Positions 59,430 to 64,000 of a stretch of 64,000 bases of DNA are shown here, piece by piece. Position 1 is the stretch's first letter, and each line of letters starts with the position of its first letter. A program made the translations under genes and the position numbers. Under the pieces are notes generated by a model, which was given only the letters and a program-made list of their open reading frames with translations, did not search any database and was not told where the DNA came from. Origin of the DNA: Pohlia nutans (Eukaryota > Streptophyta > Bryopsida > Bryales > Mniaceae); assembly GCA_022496805.1 (NCBI GenBank), contig CM040100.1, forward strand, positions 27,123,009-27,187,008. Reading direction: 5' to 3'.

Positions 59430-60395
59430 CCCCAAAAGCCGCCCAGACCAAAATCTAACTTATGAATGGAACTGACTATTCAATTCTAATTGCTACGTGG
59501 ACGATTTCCATCCAATTCCTTTTGTAAAGGATTTTTCTTGGTCATGCCACCTTTTCAAATAATTTTCAGATCATTCAAGCTATTTTTAGATTTTATATGG
59601 GGTCCCAACTACAAAAAGAGTCGTAAAATGATTCCCTCTGTAGTGTATTTTGGATTTTTCTGCTTTTTATGCTTAAACTATATTTAGGCCATGAAAATGA
59701 GTTCTATTGCATTTGAGCTAAACTAACAAATCGAAGCTTGCCAAGTCTAGTTTCTACTCCATTTTGAATTTTTGAAAAACTTTGAAAATTGATTGTTTTA
59801 TTACAGTTACAAGTTTGGTGGGTATTACCATGGTGTAGCCAAAAAATCTAAATTTAGGTATATGGATGATTTTCATTAACCAAACTTTTCTTCATTGTAG
59901 TTTACACCGTTGGAAAAAGAAATCGGAATTTTCTAGTACATTTTGTAATTGATATGAATTTCTTTTACAATCAATTCAAAAAATCATAATTATTTCAACA
60001 TTTCACCAAAATTTATGGAAATTCATGATTTGTAGTAGACACGTGGTTTCATCTATCAAGAATAACAAGTTGAGTTCTTGTATTATTTATAGTGGCAAAA
60101 TTGAGTGTGACAGGTAAAGCTTGATTCCACGGTCATAGGTCCAACCTTTAGGGCCTTTGGCAGAGGTTGGGCTGCAGTCAGCAAGGAGGTGGAAGATGCC
60201 ACCTCGGCCTGCATGCGGATATGTTGTGTGCCACATCCTCGTCACTACTGCGGAAGCGCTGGCTGCCCTGGTTGAGATTCAAGTCCATCCAGTTTCATCC
60301 AATGGTCACTTGGTCATGCCCCATGCTTCTGGGAGGTGGTAAATCTACTTGCAAAGGCTGCAAAACAGGGCCGGGGGACATCAGTAGTGACTGAG
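59430..60395. other. Spacer without recognised gene
   Basis: AT-rich until about 60100, then GC-richer (60130-60390), with open frames in two registers and no recognised motif. Confidence 0.3.
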
Positions 60396-60399
60396 TTAA

Positions 60400-61191
60400 C
60401 CCTTTAGTGCCCAGCAAACCACATTATGGTCACTACAACGTCCGAAATGCAAATAGCAGAGAGTCCGTGAAGAATTGGAACTTCAGTTTTGAAGTTCATA
60501 TTTGCGCACATACATTACGCACCTTCCAGAAAAAGAAATTTTCAATTTGGAATTGTACAACTATCAAAATACCTATCAACAGAACGCAAAAATACTGCAA
60601 ATACTTGAAAATATAGTAAATACTTACAAATACAACATATGTATTGTGTAGTATTTCTTGTGTTTGGAAGTTTGTTATCTTGTTTTGTTTTTTTGGATTG
60701 TGTTCTCTTCTTCATCTTCCATTAGTGTGTGTAATCCGATCTTGACTAATGTACCCACTCCTGTCAATTTTCAACGTATAAAATTTTGTCCTAAACCGTA
60801 CATGGACAAGTCACTTTCACTTATAAATCTCACAATAATTATGTGTGAGTCTATTTTTGATATGAAAGATTGCAACGGAGAGGTGTTGACATAGGGCATA
60901 GTTGAACTTCTTTGCTTTTATTTTTGAAAATTTACCTCAAATTCTATTTAACTTTGAAGTCACACACCCCCCAAAATCTCGTTTTTGAGCGTGCATTATA
61001 CAGTTCAAATACATACTATAATCTTCCGATCCCACCATCGGATGATTCTCAAATTTTAATAAAATGTGTGCTCTCGAGTTGAGAATAGAATTGTACGGTT
61101 ACTTTCTAATTTAACCCATTCTATTTTTGGTAGTCTCAACCACAGTGGAAAAACCCACTGAAAGGGTTAAAGTACCCTGGGCACTAAAGGG
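60400..61191. mobile_element. piggyBac-type MITE, family B, copy 2
   Basis: TTAA (60396-60399), then CCCTTTAGTGCCCAGCAAAC; right end CCCTGGGCACTAAAGGG, then TTAA (61192-61195). It is 792 bp. It differs from copy 1 mainly by a handful of substitutions and a short difference near the right end (about 61155-61175, where AAAGGGTTAA replaces another string). Both target sites are perfect. Confidence 0.85.
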
Positions 61192-61329
61192 TTAACTCAC
61201 TACATCAGTGGTGGGCCAAATGCAGCACCCACCAGCAGCCATCTGCCTGCAGGCGGGCTCCACAGAATTCCATAAAAATGGGCCGTTGCTGTGGAATCAT
61301 CCATGAACAACAAATTACGGAGTTGTTCT

Positions 61330-61431
61330 TTCTTTATTCTGGATTGTTTACTACAAAGCAAATCAGCCCCACCGTGGCGGGGCCTGGCCTGTGGGGGCGA
61401 TTTGCTTTGTAGTAAGTTAAGTTAAACAATC
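61330..61431. repeat. Inverted repeat near the promoter of the host gene
   Basis: GGATTGTTTACTACAAAGCAAATC pairs with GATTTGCTTTGTAGTAAGTT ... AACAATCC on the other side of a GC-rich loop. It could be a small element or an extrusion-prone hairpin. It lies about 700 bases left of the TATA box. Confidence 0.65.
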
Positions 61432-61559
61432 CAGCAGTGAGTGAGTGAGTGACGGAGAAGTGGAAACGAAGAAGAAATGGCACCACCAACATGTGAGCGA
61501 CCAGAATTCCCTCATGTCACAATGGGGCAAGGTGCCGGAATGAGGGCAGAGCCCAAGAA

Positions 61560-63000
61560 AGGAATCAATGATTGGATAAATTCTCGGGGCGCTGCCCGGG
61601 CCGAACAGCAACTGAGAGTTTCACGTGCCCCCAACATGCGTGGATGAAACTCGTCCACTCGGGACCAGCGCTACCGACGAAAGCTGGAGTTGTCAAGATA
61701 GAAACCGGCCCCACGGCGCATAGCTGGCACCACGTCGCACGCGGATGAACGAAACCACCGCCGTTCATTCACCCACCTGGGGTAGTTCCGTCCAGGTAAC
61801 GCAAGAGTGAGGTGGGGCCCAACAGAGCAGAGCAGAGCTTCCTTTCCGGCGGGACCCGTGGCGATACTTTCACCGCGCACAGCCGCTTTTACTGCGGGGG
61901 CGTCAATAGAATTTCCGGGGCCCGGGGGCTTTTACTCCGCCCGTTCGTGCCCGACAGCCAGACCTTCCAAATCTTGCTCCGCGCGCCTAGACGGACGGAC
62001 GCCATCAGAAGCTGTCGTTCGTTCGCTCGTTCGTTCTTGGCGCCAGCGAGCCAGCGCTTTCGTTCGTGCAGTCACTGCCAGTGCGAGCGGAGCAGAGGCC
62101 TTCAGTTCCTAAATCGTCACGCCGAGCCCGGGTATCTATCGCCATCTGTCTATAAATATATTGTTTATACTAACGTAGGCTGGGGTATCACAGCTGTTGA
62201 GGTGTGAGCTGGAGGGGGCCCCGCGGGCGGGCGGGTAATCGACTGCGCGGGTCGCTTTCTATTTCGGGCGACCATTTCGGTCACTCACGGCGAGCGGGGC
62301 CCGGGCGCGCTGCCCGCAGCCCGGGGCCTGGGGCCGCGGGGACGGGGTGCGGGCGATGGGCGGGCTGGCTGGCAGGCAGGCGCAGCGCCCCCATAGCTCG
62401 CCGCCTCCATAGCTGGCTGCCTGTTTTGCCACTTCCGTCGTCTGGCATCCGTGTCTGGTGTTATTGCGCAGCTGCCGAGATCCGTTGAGCTCGCTCGCTC
62501 CAGCCTCCTTGCGCCCTTCGCGCTTCCCCTTCCCATACTTAAGACTCCGCATACTGTCATTGCACATCTAGAACGCTCTGCAGGTGCACAGCGCGCTCGA
62601 CTTCGGCGCTCGTTTCCTCCCTCTTCTCTTTCTCTCCCTCTCGTTTTCTCCTCTCCGCAGGTTCAACCTTCCCGCTTTCTTTTCTTGCGTTTTGCTTTCT
62701 TGTGCTTCGTTTTGTGTAAATTCTTTCCTCGATCACATCTCCCGTCCAAAGGATGCTTTGATTTTGCTTCGACGCAGTTTGCCTTGAGAGTCACGGTTTT
62801 CCTTTTTGTACGTAGACTTTTAGTCGGCATGCACGCATCGTGTCGGTGTACTTCCAACACGGTATCATAGTTTGTTTATTTCTATTTTCAGTTTGTGCAC
62901 TTGAATCTTCACCTTGTTTCTCACGCTCGAGACCCCGGCGTTTGGCAAGCTTTCCAAAAACATTTCTGCAGTCTTGTATTCAAGTGAAATTTGCTTTAGC
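61560..63000 (+). promoter_or_regulatory. GC-rich promoter and 5' leader of the rightmost gene
   Basis: G+C rises sharply with many CpG, against an AT-rich window. A TATAAATA box lies at 62150-62157. The open frames that cross this region are typical by-products of high G+C and are not called as genes. Candidate leader splice sites exist (for example CTCCGCAG then GTTCAACC near 62660). The transcript start and leader structure are inferred. Confidence 0.5.
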
Positions 63001-63148
63001 GGCATGAATGCGTTCTGGTAGCGACGAGTACAGGATCGCCTTCTCATACAATAAGCTACGTGTGTCTGGCAGATTTTTCTTGGTGACAGCACCTACTACA
63101 GGTGAAGAATACCTTCGACGTTTCTCTATATCACGTGTCGGGAGTAAG

Positions 63149-64000
63149 ATGGCCGAATCAGATGTAAAGATCCCCGCCTCAACCCCTGAGGTTGAGAAGA
63201 AGGAAGAAACTGAACCAGCTGCAGCCCCAGTGGAGCCGACCCCTGCTCCAACCCCTGCGGCAGAGGAGCCCAAGGCTGAGGAAGCGAAGGTCGAGGCGCC
63301 AGATCGTAAGTCATTCATCTTTTTAGTTTTTTTGCTAACTTTGGGAACAATAAGGAAAGGTTCGTCACGTTCTGTATGAAAAATCTAAAGCTTCTTTACG
63401 CATGCCAAATAAATAATTTATTTACACGAAACTCCCTCCCTTTTTTTCGGGCAGGTTGTACAGTTTTGTGTGGTTTGGAGTCCCTTGAAGCGTAAATCTA
63501 CAAGTCAGGAATTATGTACTGTATGAGAAGTAACGGTTATTTTTTTTGTCTCTAATTTTCAGATCTCATGTAACTCATCAATGATGTTTTGTTTGTAACG
63601 AATCTACTTGCTCTCTTCTCCAGTCACGGAGGTAGCTAAAACCGAGGAGCCTGCCGCTCCAGCAGTTTCTGAGCCACCTGCTCCTGCGCCAGAGGCAAGC
63701 GCATCTACACCTGCCGAGGAATCTCCGGTTGTTCCTTCCGTTGAATCTAAGGAGTTTAAGCCTGACACAGCGGAGACTCCTACCGAAACGAAGGAAGAGA
63801 CTCCGGCTCCTGGTAATTACCTTTCACTATTTTGAAACATGAGAATCCTCGGACATTAGCATGTTGCAACTCGTTTTAAGATGTTAAGTTTATTACGCGC
63901 GGATTGTACAGTATACGCCGTTTAGATCACATATATTTTATTTTCTTGTAGTGGTCGAGTCCAAGGCCGTCGACGCACCTGCTCTCAAAGAGCACCCAAG
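63149..64000 (+). CDS. Acidic Pro/Ala/Glu-rich protein, N-terminal exons (runs off the edge)
   Basis: ATG 63149 has a favourable context (AAGATGGCC) and was chosen over an upstream in-frame ATG at 63008 on that ground. Exon 1 is 63149-63305 (donor GTAAGT), exon 2 is 63624-63812 (acceptor CTCCAG, donor GTAATT) and exon 3 starts at 63952 (acceptor TTGTAG). Reading is continuous across both introns, with one codon base carried over each time. The product so far has about 130 residues and is dominated by Glu, Pro, Ala, Lys and Thr, with no domain. It is typical of the disordered head of a membrane- or cytoskeleton-associated plant protein, for example patellin-like, but nothing yet decides this. 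This is the only gene with uninterrupted structure in the window. Confidence 0.75.

Noticed and set aside
57616..60894. A conserved small protein gene in both family B MITEs
   Set aside because: The 78-codon frame is shared only because the two elements are near-identical copies. No known domain, and the start is not in a good context.
61807..62870. Overlapping open frames in the GC-rich block
   Set aside because: Long frames on both strands are expected at high G+C. None has a recognisable motif, and they overlie the inferred promoter.

Overview
The window looks like nuclear DNA of a plant-lineage (streptophyte) genome, most plausibly a charophyte alga or bryophyte with a repeat-rich genome. 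The pointers are AT-rich sequence with GT-AG introns, a SWIM-type MULE transposase, tRNA-derived SINEs and many short inverted-repeat elements. The species is an inference. No rRNA, true tRNA, CRISPR or bacterial operon was seen. Almost all of the window is mobile DNA; the only convincing host gene starts at the right edge. Some apparent protein starts in the retrotransposon region fall on TTG codons and are not used as starts here.

Layout. 1-7.1 kb: a CACTA-like transposon end and a decayed MULE transposase with a SWIM finger. 7.7-9.1 kb: a LINE RNase H fragment split by a 978-bp hairpin element with TA target duplications. 9.8-12.8 kb: an array of heat-shock-element-like repeats and a SINE. 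13.1-32.4 kb: a probable large composite DNA transposon. Its leftward arm encodes a DDE transposase of the DUF7869 type (frameshifted). Its rightward arm encodes a ParB-like plus N6/N4 methyltransferase-like protein, an FCP1/NIF-type HAD-like protein and a Ser/Pro-rich protein. All detectable coding introns are phase 0, and introns and spacers are studded with a roughly 19-21 bp palindrome built on TCAACTCGA/TCGAGTTGA. The centre (17.8-22.6 kb) is filled by a degenerate tandem array and TTAA-flanked elements.

34.4-45.0 kb: a long non-LTR retrotransposon. ORF1 is followed by an ATG-less ORF2 that carries, in order, a 2A-like ribosome-skipping motif, an APE endonuclease, reverse transcriptase, a PCIF1/Dam-like adenine methyltransferase-like domain, RNase H and a zinc knuckle. 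At least eight lesions disable this copy. 45-61 kb: SINEs, long foldback elements, a 1.39-kb hairpin element with TA duplications, and several elements with TTAA target sites and CCC(C)TNA termini that look like piggyBac-type MITEs. 61.5-64 kb: a GC-rich promoter region with a TATA box, then the first exons of an acidic Pro/Ala/Glu-rich host protein.

Two unrelated mobile elements here both carry adenine-methyltransferase-like domains. In the 13-32 kb element, a ParB-like fold, a methyltransferase-like fold and an intronic palindrome rich in TCGA occur together. That combination is the best candidate for an undescribed system.
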